Assembly: GCA_030674915.1 (NCBI GenBank)
Contig: JASXSV010000008.1
Location: forward strand, 1 to 64,000
Reading direction: 5' to 3'
Source of the DNA: Candidatus Endonucleibacter bathymodioli
Lineage (GTDB): Bacteria; Pseudomonadota; Gammaproteobacteria; Pseudomonadales; Endozoicomonadaceae
Length of the DNA: 64,000 nt
The translations under genes were made by a program, and so were the position numbers. The notes beneath the pieces are model-generated. The model saw only the letters and a program-made list of their open reading frames with translations. It did not search any database and was not told where the DNA came from. Positions 28,654-37,123 of this stretch are shown here, piece after piece (position 1 is the stretch's first letter; each line of letters begins with the position of its first letter).

Positions 28654-29451
28654 TTAGGTTTTAATGATTAGCAAATTAATGGCCAGCCGCCAACCAAAAT
28701 AAGATAATGCTAGCAATAAGAAACCAGTAACAATCCATCGCATTGCGATCATGCCTCGCCAGCCACGCGTCCAGTGACCTACTAGTAATACAGAAAATAC
28801 ACCCCACGCCACTACCGAGAGTGCTGTCTTGTGCAGCAGGTGTTGAGCGAACATATTTTCCAGAAATAGGAAGCCGCTAAGCAGCGAAAAAGTTAGCAAA
28901 ATAACACCTACAACCAAAAACTCAAACATTAACCGTTCCATGGTCTGTAAGGAGGGTAATGCCTTTAATAAGCGCTTCTGACGGTGGTGACGAAGCTGAT
29001 ACTCTTGATAGGAAAGTAATAATGATTGAAGAGCGGCGACCATTAAAATGCCGTAAGCTAGCGCGGAAACCAAAATGTGAGCCGCGACTTCAGAAGGAGG
29101 GCGCCATATAATATGATCGACAGGAGAGAATTGAGTAATGAGAACAGATAATATCGTTATTGGCAAAATTAGTACAAGCAAACCTTCCGATGGTTTTTTT
29201 ATACTGCTGAGCATCGCTATGATAGTTACTGTTAGCGTGGTTAGGGAAGCAATGGTAAAAACACTCAGGTTAATTCCGTGGGGGTTATACATGGTCATAT
29301 ATAGCATAGAGGATTGAAATACAGCGCCTAACGTTGTTACACCTAAAACATTAGCTTTCGATGTATTGCCTCCTCTAATTCGAATGATTTGCCCCAGAGC
29401 TCCTAGTAAATAACAGCTCAGAGCAGCAACACTGACCAGCATGACATTCAT
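28654..29451 (-). CDS. ypjD: YpjD-like inner-membrane protein of the cytochrome c assembly (CcsA) fold
   Basis: The 265-residue product has about eight hydrophobic helices (for example SVAALSCYLLGALGQIIRIR, VAAHILVSALAYGILMVAAL) and the CcsA/HemX-like domain with conserved His residues, such as VDHIIWRPPSEVAAHILV. Its biochemical role is not settled; the family is named for haem handling in cytochrome c maturation, and YpjD was linked to corB function. It is divergent from ffh and precedes corB, as in many gammaproteobacteria. ATG 29451 is the start. Confidence 0.88.
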   Translation of the reverse strand: MNVMLVSVAALSCYLLGALGQIIRIRGGNTSKANVLGVTTLGAVFQSSMLYMTMYNPHGINLSVFTIASLTTLTVTIIAMLSSIKKPSEGLLVLILPITILSVLITQFSPVDHIIWRPPSEVAAHILVSALAYGILMVAALQSLLLSYQEYQLRHHRQKRLLKALPSLQTMERLMFEFLVVGVILLTFSLLSGFLFLENMFAQHLLHKTALSVVAWGVFSVLLVGHWTRGWRGMIAMRWIVTGFLLLALSYFGWRLAINLLIIKT

Positions 29452-29921
29452 CGACTTTGTAGTATTCTCAGTTTTAATTTAAAGGGTATTCTTGAAGTGT
29501 GTCATAATACCCCACCTAATTCCAAATATTAAATTGATACTATGCACAAACTAGGAGGTAGTAGGAGCTTGTCGGACTGAATCTCAGCAATATGAGATAC
29601 TAGGTCTACCGTTCAGCAATAGATATTTTTTTATGAGCTTTTTATTATTTCCGATTGCGAAACTGACTATCAGACTACCTTGTCGACTGGGCGCATGCCA
29701 TCATTCGTGGATATACATGTGGTTTTTTCATTGCGTTTCAACTACTTAACTTTCCGAGACCATAAGGCCGCATTGCTTTTGTCAATTCATTGGTGTTGTT
29801 AGTTGCTTTAAGTGTCGTGGGGACTGCCGTGAAGGAAACTATTCCTGTATAATGGAATATACTAAAATTGAGCATACTGGTACATGAGTTCAGGTACTGG
29901 CTTTCCATAAGGCATATTCGA
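29452..29921. other. Divergent intergenic region between ypjD and ffh
   Basis: 470 bp must hold promoters for both directions. I see an A/T-rich stretch and a small dyad (atctca...tgagat near 29580-29600), but no confident promoter or gene. Confidence 0.4.
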
Positions 29922-31325
29922 ATGTTTGATAATTTAACAGAACGCCTGGCACAAACACTAAAAAGCGTAACAGGCAAAGCAAAGCTGACTGAAGATAATA
30001 TCAAAGGCACTTTGCGTGAAGTTCGTATGGCTTTGTTAGAGGCTGATGTTGCCTTATCAGTTGTCCGCGAGTTTATCGATAGACTCAGGGAGAGGGCTGT
30101 AGGTAAAGAAGTTCAGTCCAGCCTTAGCCCTGGACAATCTTTTGTGAAGATCGTTAAAAATGAGCTCATCGAAGTCATGGGGGGGGCGAATGATGAGCTG
30201 AATCTCTCGGTCCAACCGCCTGCTGTTATTTTGATGGCTGGCCTGCAGGGTGCAGGTAAAACTACTTCGGTAGCAAAGCTTGGTAATTGGTTGAAAAAAC
30301 GGCAGAAAAAAAGCGTAATGGTTGTTAGTGCCGATGTCTATCGGCCAGCTGCAATTAAACAGTTGGAGGTTCTGGCTAGTGAAGCAGGGCTGCACTTTTT
30401 TCCATCCAGTATTGATCAGAAGCCTGAATATATTGTAAAAGCCGCGGTTCAGGAAGCAAAAATTAAACACGTAGACGTCCTGATCGTTGATACGGCAGGC
30501 CGTCTGCACATAGATGAAAAGATGATGGGGGAAATTAAAAACCTCCATAGCGTAATCAATCCTGTTGAGACGCTGTTTGTTGTTGATTCAATGACTGGCC
30601 AGGATGCTGCTAATACTGCCAAGATTTTTAATGACGTATTGCCATTGACTGGTGTTATTCTCACCAAGGTTGATGCGGATGCGCGTGGTGGTGCAGCTTT
30701 ATCCGTCCGTCATATTACGGGTAAATCCATTAAATTTATTGGTGTTGGTGAAAAAATAGATGCTCTGGAGCCTTTTCATCCTGACCGTATTGCCTCACGA
30801 ATCCTCGGTATGGGAGATGTACTTTCTCTTATTGAGGAGGCTGAAATAAAGCTGGATAAGAAAAAGGCAGAGAAACTAGAGAAAAAGCTCAAAAAAGGTA
30901 AAAGCTTTGACTTGGAAGACTTTAGGGACCAGCTTCAGCAAATGAGGCAGCTTGGGGGGGTAGCTGGAGTCATGGATAAGCTTCCTGGGATGGCAGGAAA
31001 TCCGCAAATGCGCAGTGAAATGAATGATAACACCTTTATTCGCATGGAAGCTATTATTAGCTCCATGACACCCAAGGAAAGAACAGTCCCAGACATTATA
31101 AATGGCTCTCGTAAGAAGCGTATTGCGGCAGGATCTGGTACTCAGATACAAGATATTAATAGCCTGATCAAACAGCATAAGCGAATGAGTAAGGTTATGA
31201 AGAAAGTCACCAAAAAGGGTGGTATGGCCAAGCTAATGCGAGGGGTAGGTGGTATGAAGGGTGCCATGCCAGAAACTATGAGTGGTATGGTATCTCGCGG
31301 GGGAGGAAAGAGGTTCCCATTTTAG
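29922..31325 (+). CDS. ffh: Signal recognition particle protein Ffh
   Basis: From ATG 29922 the 467-residue product starts MFDNLTERLAQTLKSVTGKA, the normal Ffh start; the in-frame start at 29868 would add 18 residues unlike the family. The N domain is followed by the GTPase domain (AGLQGAGKTTSVAKLGNWL; DTAGRLHID; TKVDADARGGAALS) and the methionine-rich M domain (MRQLGGVAGVMDKLPG and onward) that binds 4.5S RNA and signal sequences. It targets inner-membrane proteins to FtsY and the Sec translocon. The ribosome site is aagg, 9 bases before the ATG. Confidence 0.96.
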   Translation: MFDNLTERLAQTLKSVTGKAKLTEDNIKGTLREVRMALLEADVALSVVREFIDRLRERAVGKEVQSSLSPGQSFVKIVKNELIEVMGGANDELNLSVQPPAVILMAGLQGAGKTTSVAKLGNWLKKRQKKSVMVVSADVYRPAAIKQLEVLASEAGLHFFPSSIDQKPEYIVKAAVQEAKIKHVDVLIVDTAGRLHIDEKMMGEIKNLHSVINPVETLFVVDSMTGQDAANTAKIFNDVLPLTGVILTKVDADARGGAALSVRHITGKSIKFIGVGEKIDALEPFHPDRIASRILGMGDVLSLIEEAEIKLDKKKAEKLEKKLKKGKSFDLEDFRDQLQQMRQLGGVAGVMDKLPGMAGNPQMRSEMNDNTFIRMEAIISSMTPKERTVPDIINGSRKKRIAAGSGTQIQDINSLIKQHKRMSKVMKKVTKKGGMAKLMRGVGGMKGAMPETMSGMVSRGGGKRFPF

Positions 31326-31394
31326 ATATTGTCTGCTGAAATCGGTTGTCTAATTAGGCTGATGACACTTCCGCGATGTTATACTTCTTCTTCT

Positions 31395-31515
31395 TGAGGG
31401 TGTGAGGTTGTTGACTGCTCCCCTCGCCCCAAAAAACCTGTTGCTCATAGGAATATGAGGCTTAGCTCGTTTGTCGTCTCGTCATACTTTCGAGTATACC
31501 TAAAGTTGTTGGCGG
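31395..31515 (-). repeat. Dispersed intergenic palindromic element, minus orientation
   Basis: The reverse complement gives tatactcgaaagtatgacg, acgacaaacgagctaagcct and agcagtcaacaacctcaca in consensus order. Nothing else is recognised in the ffh-rpsP gap 31326-31766. Confidence 0.6.
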
Positions 31516-31766
31516 TGCAGGCAGTAGGTGCGGTCAGGCTTAGCTATATTTTTTAACCCTAATTTTTTAAGGAAGATAAAGTATATATCATTATGGATGA
31601 GTAAAATATCCTTATCTTTTGTTGAAATTTTCGTTTTTATTTCTTAGAATGTGAACTAATTGTGGCTGAGGTTGTACTCTGGGGGAGTGTTGTCGGTGTT
31701 GTCGGTGTTATCTGGCAGGTGACGCTATTCAGACATTGCCTGAATTAACTATAGGAAAACCAGTTT

Positions 31767-32009
31767 ATGGTAACCATTCGCCTGGCTCGTGGTGGGTCTA
31801 AAAAACGTCCATTTTATCGTCTGACCGTTGCCGACAGCCGGAAGGCTAGAGGTGGTCGATTTATTGAGAGAGTGGGTTTTTTTAACCCTGATGCTCGTGG
31901 TCAGGAAGAGCGGCTACGCATTGATACGGATCGCGTTACACACTGGGTAGGGCTAGGTGCAAGCGTGTCTGATCGAGTTTCTAAGCTTTTAAAAGAAGTT
32001 AAGGCCTAA
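31767..32009 (+). CDS. rpsP: 30S ribosomal protein S16
   Basis: 80 residues, [20 protein letters not shown] then [20 protein letters not shown], the full S16 signature. S16 helps fold the 5' domain of 16S rRNA. First gene of the conserved rpsP-rimM-trmD-rplS cluster; ribosome site taggaaa upstream. Confidence 0.97.
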   Translation: MVTIRLARGGSKKRPFYRLTVADSRKARGGRFIERVGFFNPDARGQEERLRIDTDRVTHWVGLGASVSDRVSKLLKEVKA

Positions 32010-32034
32010 AATTAAAGCTCCAGTTGTTTTCTCA

Positions 32035-32589
32035 GTGAAAAGTGCAATAGAAAAAAGCACGTTGAAGCATATTCCTTTAGGTAGGATTGTTGCTGTTTAC
32101 GGCATAAAAGGCTGGGTAAAAATATATTCTCATACCAGCCCGATGGAGAATATTCTTAACTATAAACGCTGGGTTATTCATCGTAATGGTTTCACTAAAA
32201 CGGTTGAGATAGATCAGGGTTGTCGGCATGGTAAAGGCGTGATTGCCCATATTGTCGGCTGTGATGACCGTGAGCTCGCCCTGAGCTATTGCAACAATGA
32301 AATCGTGGTGAGTATTGATGACATGCCCGACGTAGCTGATAATGAAATTTACTGGCATCAGCTTGAAGGATTAGATGTTTTTTCCCTCAATGAACTAGGG
32401 AGTAGGTCGTTTTTTGGAAAAGTTAGCTACATGATGCACACTGGAGCGAATGATGTTCTCGTTATTAGGCCATCGAAAGGAAGTATCGATAGACGCGAGC
32501 GGCTAATACCTTGGCTTATGGTGAGTGTTGTGCTGGAAGTGAACCCTGAAAAGGGGTTTATTCAGGTTGACTGGGATCCGGATTTTTAA
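32035..32589 (+). CDS. rimM: 16S rRNA processing protein RimM
   Basis: 184 residues with GTG start at 32035, 25 bp after rpsP. The N-terminal barrel begins with [20 protein letters not shown] (usual pattern VGRIxxPxGIxGWVKV) and the C-terminal PRC-barrel contains [11 protein letters not shown] and ending IQVDWDPDF. RimM binds S19 and assists maturation of the 30S head. It lies in its usual place and is of normal length. Confidence 0.94.
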   Translation: MKSAIEKSTLKHIPLGRIVAVYGIKGWVKIYSHTSPMENILNYKRWVIHRNGFTKTVEIDQGCRHGKGVIAHIVGCDDRELALSYCNNEIVVSIDDMPDVADNEIYWHQLEGLDVFSLNELGSRSFFGKVSYMMHTGANDVLVIRPSKGSIDRRERLIPWLMVSVVLEVNPEKGFIQVDWDPDF

Positions 32590-32594
32590 CGCTT

Positions 32595-33374
32595 ATGGAT
32601 TCGTTAGTTACGGATATAAACGCTGAGTTATGGTTTGGTGTCATTAGCCTGTTCCCGGATATGTTCCAGGCATTGATCGAGCACGGTATTACTGGACGTG
32701 CTATTAAAAATGGGGTAGTTGGATTGGATGTATGGAACCCCAGAGACTTTGCTTGTGATAGACGCCGGACAGTAGATGAGCGGCCTTATGGCGGTGGGCC
32801 GGGCATGGTGATGAAAATTCAGCCTCTGCGTGATGCCATTCATACAGCTAAAACCAGGGCAGGAGTTGGAGCCAAAGTTATTTATTTGTCACCTCAGGGG
32901 CGTTTGCTTGATCAGGCTGGGGTAAAAGAGCTTGCTGCATCTAAGCGGTTGATTTTGGTTGCTGGTCGTTATGAGGGTATTGATGAGCGATTGATACAAT
33001 ATGAAATTGACGAAGAATGGTCAGTTGGAGATTATGTCTTATCCGGCGGAGAATTGCCGGCAATGCTATTGATTGATGCCGTTTCACGCTTTGTGCCTGG
33101 TACTTTGGGGAATAAAGGTTCCGCTCAGGAAGATTCATTTGCGGAAGGTCTTCTTGACTGCCCTCACTATACCCGACCGGAAGTATTCGAAGGACGTGTT
33201 GTGCCGGATGTGTTGATTTCAGGTAATCATCGGCGTATAAAAAGATGGAGGTTAAAAGAATCTTTGGGTAGAACTTGGTTGAGGCGTCCTGATCTGTTAA
33301 CAGAAAGAGAGTTCTCTGGAGAGGAAGAAATGCTCTTGTCAGAATTTATTTGTGACTATATTAAAAGTGCTTGA
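32595..33374 (+). CDS. trmD: tRNA (guanine-N1)-methyltransferase TrmD
   Basis: 259 residues, 5 bp after rimM. Motifs: [26 protein letters not shown] and the knotted cofactor site [19 protein letters not shown]. TrmD methylates G37 of tRNAs with S-adenosylmethionine and so prevents +1 frameshifting. The mature start is probably ATG 32595; the extra leading residues ([12 protein letters not shown]) before [12 protein letters not shown] are slightly longer than usual. Conserved cluster context. Confidence 0.96.
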   Translation: MDSLVTDINAELWFGVISLFPDMFQALIEHGITGRAIKNGVVGLDVWNPRDFACDRRRTVDERPYGGGPGMVMKIQPLRDAIHTAKTRAGVGAKVIYLSPQGRLLDQAGVKELAASKRLILVAGRYEGIDERLIQYEIDEEWSVGDYVLSGGELPAMLLIDAVSRFVPGTLGNKGSAQEDSFAEGLLDCPHYTRPEVFEGRVVPDVLISGNHRRIKRWRLKESLGRTWLRRPDLLTEREFSGEEEMLLSEFICDYIKSA

Positions 33375-33603
33375 AGGTATAGGTAGGTGGCGAGGTAGTG
33401 AGGTTGCAGGCTGCAAGATTCTGGTGCGTGTGAATTAGTTAGTGTTGGGCGGTGATGGAGCAGCAAGAGCTCCTGAATTATCAAGAGTAGTGGTATATTT
33501 GTTGTAGTGATGTAAAAAGAAAGCTCTAATGATCGCCTTTGTGTAGGTTGTAGCGCCTGTAGTGCTGAGGTGGAGCATAATTGATTGACTGGAAGTAAAA
33601 GCA

Positions 33604-33960
33604 ATGAGCAAACATAAGGTTATCGAACAGCTTGAGAATGAGCAAATAGGCAAGAAAGAGGTGCCAGATTTTAGGCCTGGTGATACTGTTGTTATTCAAG
33701 TGAAAGTAAAAGAAGGTACCCGTGAACGCTTGCAGGCGTTTGAGGGTGTAGTTATTGGTAAGCGTACTCGTGGACTAAATTCTGCGTTTACTGTTCGTAA
33801 AGTCTCTAGTGGCGTTGGTGTTGAGCGTACTTTTCAGACTTACAGCCCTATGATAGCTTCTATCTCTGTGAAACGTCGAGGTGATGTGCGTAAAGCTAAA
33901 GTGTATTATTTGCGTGATCGTAGTGGGAAGGCCGCTAGAATTAAGGAAAAGCTCAGCTAG
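33604..33960 (+). CDS. rplS: 50S ribosomal protein L19
   Basis: 118 residues with [40 protein letters not shown] and [14 protein letters not shown], the L19 signature. It sits at the subunit interface. The gap to trmD (229 bp) is larger than usual and may hold its own promoter; the ribosome site is ggaag before ATG 33604. Confidence 0.97.
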   Translation: MSKHKVIEQLENEQIGKKEVPDFRPGDTVVIQVKVKEGTRERLQAFEGVVIGKRTRGLNSAFTVRKVSSGVGVERTFQTYSPMIASISVKRRGDVRKAKVYYLRDRSGKAARIKEKLS

Positions 33961-34170
33961 TGATTTTTTTTGATAATGGCATTAAAGTTATTGTAGGTGT
34001 CGGCGGCCATTAAAGAGGCTGGTAGGTAGTAAACAGGATAAGCTCTGTGAGCTTGAAATATTATTGGGGCTAGTATAGCACACATACAACTTTGTGTTTT
34101 TGATGCGATAGGGTCGGTGTATTGACCTTAATGCGTATCATGTATTAGTGCTATAAAGATATGTATGGGT

Positions 34171-34941
34171 TTAGAGTTTGGTTGCATCTTTTTTCTTATA
34201 AAATATCCTAAGTATTTTTAATGGGGACGATGGAGGTTGCTTGATGGAAGCCATTAGTATGTCTTTTTGAATGTCGATTCTGACTTGTTCTTGTCTATCT
34301 TGTGAATCTCTTTGTGTAGGGATAGTATTTTTTGAGTTTGTTTTCATACTGTAATGGATCATTTGTTCTCTAAGTGTTGTAGCAAAGGGGGTGGAGTCAT
34401 CCTCAAAAGACCAGTATCCCTTGATATCAAGAGGGCTGTCTTTGTAGATTTCTAGGTTCCCTGTGTGAGCTGTCTTAAAGTTAGCAGTGTTAGTGTTAGT
34501 GCTTGTGTTAGTCTGGGTGATGAGCGTATTTAGTTTGTTTTTTATGGAAAAATGAGTGCCTGTAACGGTAAGGGTTGATATTATGTTGTTAGTTGGTGTC
34601 GTCTCTTCTTTGGCTGAGCCGTCAGGGTGTGTAGGCGTCATGAGGCCGATTACTTCTTTAATAGATGGCGTGATATTTACTTGTATCCAGCTACCTTGTA
34701 GTGAGCTCAGTTTATCTTCAGCTAGTCGGTTGTCTTCTGCCAGCGGTAGAAGTGGTGTTTTTTCTTGTTGAGGAAGGCTGTTTTCCGAAAGATCTTTTTT
34801 TGGATCTAAAATATTGTTTTCTGGGTTGTCACTGAAGTGTTTTACGCCTCTTTCATCAGTCCATTGAAATATTTTTGGTTTGTAATCGGCTAGTGCAGAT
34901 AGCGTTATCAAAAAAAGTATGCTGATAGTAATGGGTCTCAT
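34171..34941 (-). CDS. Exported DUF4124-type protein
   Basis: 256 residues. MRPITISILFLITLSALA is a signal peptide; right behind it KIFQWTDERGVKHFSDNP is the DUF4124 signature found in exported gammaproteobacterial proteins of unknown role. Residues 60-250 are polar, rich in Thr, Asn and Ser, and match nothing I know. The gene is convergent with rplS. DUF4124 proteins may bind the cell wall, but no function is shown here. Confidence 0.72.
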   Translation of the reverse strand: MRPITISILFLITLSALADYKPKIFQWTDERGVKHFSDNPENNILDPKKDLSENSLPQQEKTPLLPLAEDNRLAEDKLSSLQGSWIQVNITPSIKEVIGLMTPTHPDGSAKEETTPTNNIISTLTVTGTHFSIKNKLNTLITQTNTSTNTNTANFKTAHTGNLEIYKDSPLDIKGYWSFEDDSTPFATTLREQMIHYSMKTNSKNTIPTQRDSQDRQEQVRIDIQKDILMASIKQPPSSPLKILRIFYKKKDATKL

Positions 34942-35086
34942 TGGCTGGTGTCCTTATTGTTTTTATTTAATTTTTGTTATTTTATGGTGATATAATAATC
35001 TAATTTTCCATATTATCTTTAGCGATGATTATCGAGGCGCATGTCCTATGATTTTCGCTTAAAGCTATCTCATTATACTTAAAGAT

Positions 35087-35344
35087 GTGGAGTATGGCTC
35101 TATTATCCTAATTGCCTGGTACCTAAGTCCATTGAAGTTTGGTCTCTTGTCACATATTTATGTCTTTGATTACTTTGAGTATAGGTACTTCTACTCAATT
35201 CAAGCAAGTCTATTCATCATTGGGTTAGAAGGTTTGAGTGGAATAAAGATAAGAAGCCTGATCTTTGTGTTTATTGTAGTCAGTTTGTTGTCCGTAGTTT
35301 ATCTGATATACCAATCGTATTTTGCATATATGGGTTGTTGCTAG
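35087..35344 (+). CDS. Small hydrophobic hypothetical protein, doubtful
   Basis: 85 residues from GTG 35087, with hydrophobic stretches (IRSLIFVFIVVSLLSVVYLI) that could be one or two membrane helices. No ribosome site is clear and the family is unknown. It is the only candidate in the 520-bp gap between the DUF4124 gene and asd; the rest is AT-rich without a recognised feature. Confidence 0.25.
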   Translation: MEYGSIILIAWYLSPLKFGLLSHIYVFDYFEYRYFYSIQASLFIIGLEGLSGIKIRSLIFVFIVVSLLSVVYLIYQSYFAYMGCC

Positions 35345-35461
35345 AGATCACCGATAGCACTTGATTTTTTAAGATTACGGGTGGATCTATTGGCGGCTAT
35401 TTGCATATCTAATTACGATTGGTATTAAATTATGTTTTGGTTAATCAGATGGGGGTGTTCG

Positions 35462-36568
35462 ATGAAGAGGATAGGCTTTGTTGGTTGGCGTGGTATGGTG
35501 GGTTCCGTGCTAATGGCTAGGATGATAGAAGAAAACGATTTTGTTAATATTGATCCTGTTTTTTTTACGACGTCTCAGCTAGGGGAAGAGGGTCCTGATG
35601 TTGGCAAGCCTACCTCGAATCTTCAGGATGCCTATGAGATTAGCTGTTTGAAAGAAATGGATATTGTTGTTTCGTGCCAAGGCAGTGATTATACAAAGCG
35701 AGTATTTCCCAGTTTGCGAGGAAGTGGCTGGGATGGTGCTTGGATTGACTCTGCATCCGTGTTACGTATGAGAGATGATAGTATTATTGTTCTTGATCCT
35801 GTTAATCAGAATATTATTGATAAGGCTTTGGATCAAGGTGTAAGGAACTTTATAGGTGGAAACTGCACCGTAAGTTTAATGCTTATGGCGATTGGGAGTT
35901 TGTTGCAGCAGAATTTGGTGGAGTGGGTGAGTGTGATGACTTATCAGGCTGCTAGCGGTGCTGGTGCGAGAAGCATGGGTGAGTTGATTAGCCAGATGGG
36001 GTATATCAAGACTGCTGCGTCCGCAGATCAGATTGATCTGGTCAGCTCTATTCTAGAAATAGATAAGAAAGTTACTGAAGCGTTGCGAAGTTCTGGATTT
36101 CCACGATCTCAATTTGGTGTGCCGTTAGCAGGAAGTCTCATTCCTTGGATTGGCGGTGAGATTGACCGAGGTCAAAGTTGTGAAGAGTGGAAGGGGCAGG
36201 CCGAAACACACAGAATTATGGGAAATCAGCAGGGATATGTGGCTATAGACGGTATTTGCGTTCGTATTGGCGCTATGCGCAGTCATTGTCAGGCTTTAAC
36301 GATTAAGTTGCGCAATGATATTCCTATTAGCGATATAGAAAATATGATCACAGAGTCTTGCGAGTGGGTATCGGTGGTGCCTAACCAGAGAGATGAAACT
36401 ATTAGTAAGTTATCGCCAGCAGCGGTCTCAGGGACGCTGTCTATACCTGTGGGCCGTTTAAGAAAGATGAATATGGGGGCAGAGTATTTGTCAGCGTTTA
36501 TCGTTGGTGATCAGTTATTGTGGGGGGCTGCCGAGCCTCTGAGGAGAATGATTTCTATGCTGATATGA
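35462..36568 (+). CDS. asd: Aspartate-semialdehyde dehydrogenase
   Basis: 368 residues from ATG 35462 (MKRIGFVGWRGMVGSVLMAR), with the ribosome site tgggggtg upstream; the in-frame ATG 35432 adds ten unlikely residues. It reduces aspartyl phosphate with NADPH in the pathway to lysine, threonine, methionine and diaminopimelate. The NADPH-binding start WRGMVGS, the active-site Cys in GGNCTVSLMLMAIG and the QAASGAGARSM segment are visible. Length equals the E. coli type (367). It precedes fimV as in Pseudomonas. Confidence 0.95.
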   Translation: MKRIGFVGWRGMVGSVLMARMIEENDFVNIDPVFFTTSQLGEEGPDVGKPTSNLQDAYEISCLKEMDIVVSCQGSDYTKRVFPSLRGSGWDGAWIDSASVLRMRDDSIIVLDPVNQNIIDKALDQGVRNFIGGNCTVSLMLMAIGSLLQQNLVEWVSVMTYQAASGAGARSMGELISQMGYIKTAASADQIDLVSSILEIDKKVTEALRSSGFPRSQFGVPLAGSLIPWIGGEIDRGQSCEEWKGQAETHRIMGNQQGYVAIDGICVRIGAMRSHCQALTIKLRNDIPISDIENMITESCEWVSVVPNQRDETISKLSPAAVSGTLSIPVGRLRKMNMGAEYLSAFIVGDQLLWGAAEPLRRMISMLI

Positions 36569-36774
36569 TTGATTGTAGTTTATTTCTGCAAAGCTATATA
36601 GCTTCGAAGTTAGTGCTGCTTACTCTTGTTTTTCGGGAAGGTATATCCTTTTATGTTTGGACGTTTTGCGGTGAGGTAAAAAGTCGCTTTTTTATCACGA
36701 TTTTGGTGGATATGTTGCTTAAATAGTTTTTATAGTGGTATGTTATACGAGTAAGCTCTTAAATATACCAGATT

Positions 36775-36905
36775 ACAATGAAGGTGTGAGTGGGTGAGGC
36801 GAAAGAAGCCTCGAGAGTATAGTAGTAAGTGCAGGTGTAAATGTAAGTAGTAAGTTAGAGTGATAACGCTCAATAGCTTCACATCTTCAATGGAAACGTG
36901 GAGTT
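36775..36905 (+). repeat. Dispersed intergenic palindromic element, diverged copy
   Basis: Starts caatgaaggtgtgagtggg and ends cacatcttcaatggaaacg, forming the inverted end pair of the family; the middle is diverged. It lies in the 555-bp asd-fimV gap, where I see no gene. Confidence 0.55.
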
Positions 36906-37123
36906 ATGTTGTAAAGTTGTTATGGTGTTAATTTGTTGAGTAAGTGTTTATCGATTGTAGGCGTAATGGATTCTGCTGTTGATTTACTATATTGTGAAAA
37001 TAAAAGTACAGTTTTCTCTGCGTTTGACGATGATAAAGTAAGAGTGTGCTGAACTCGCAATGCAGGGTAGCGTGTGAGCAGCAATAATAAAAATAGATTT
37101 TTGACACTGGACAGGGATGCGGA

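Noticed and set aside
36520..36726. 68-residue frame overlapping the asd end
   Set aside because: It overlaps asd and has no family signature or ribosome site.
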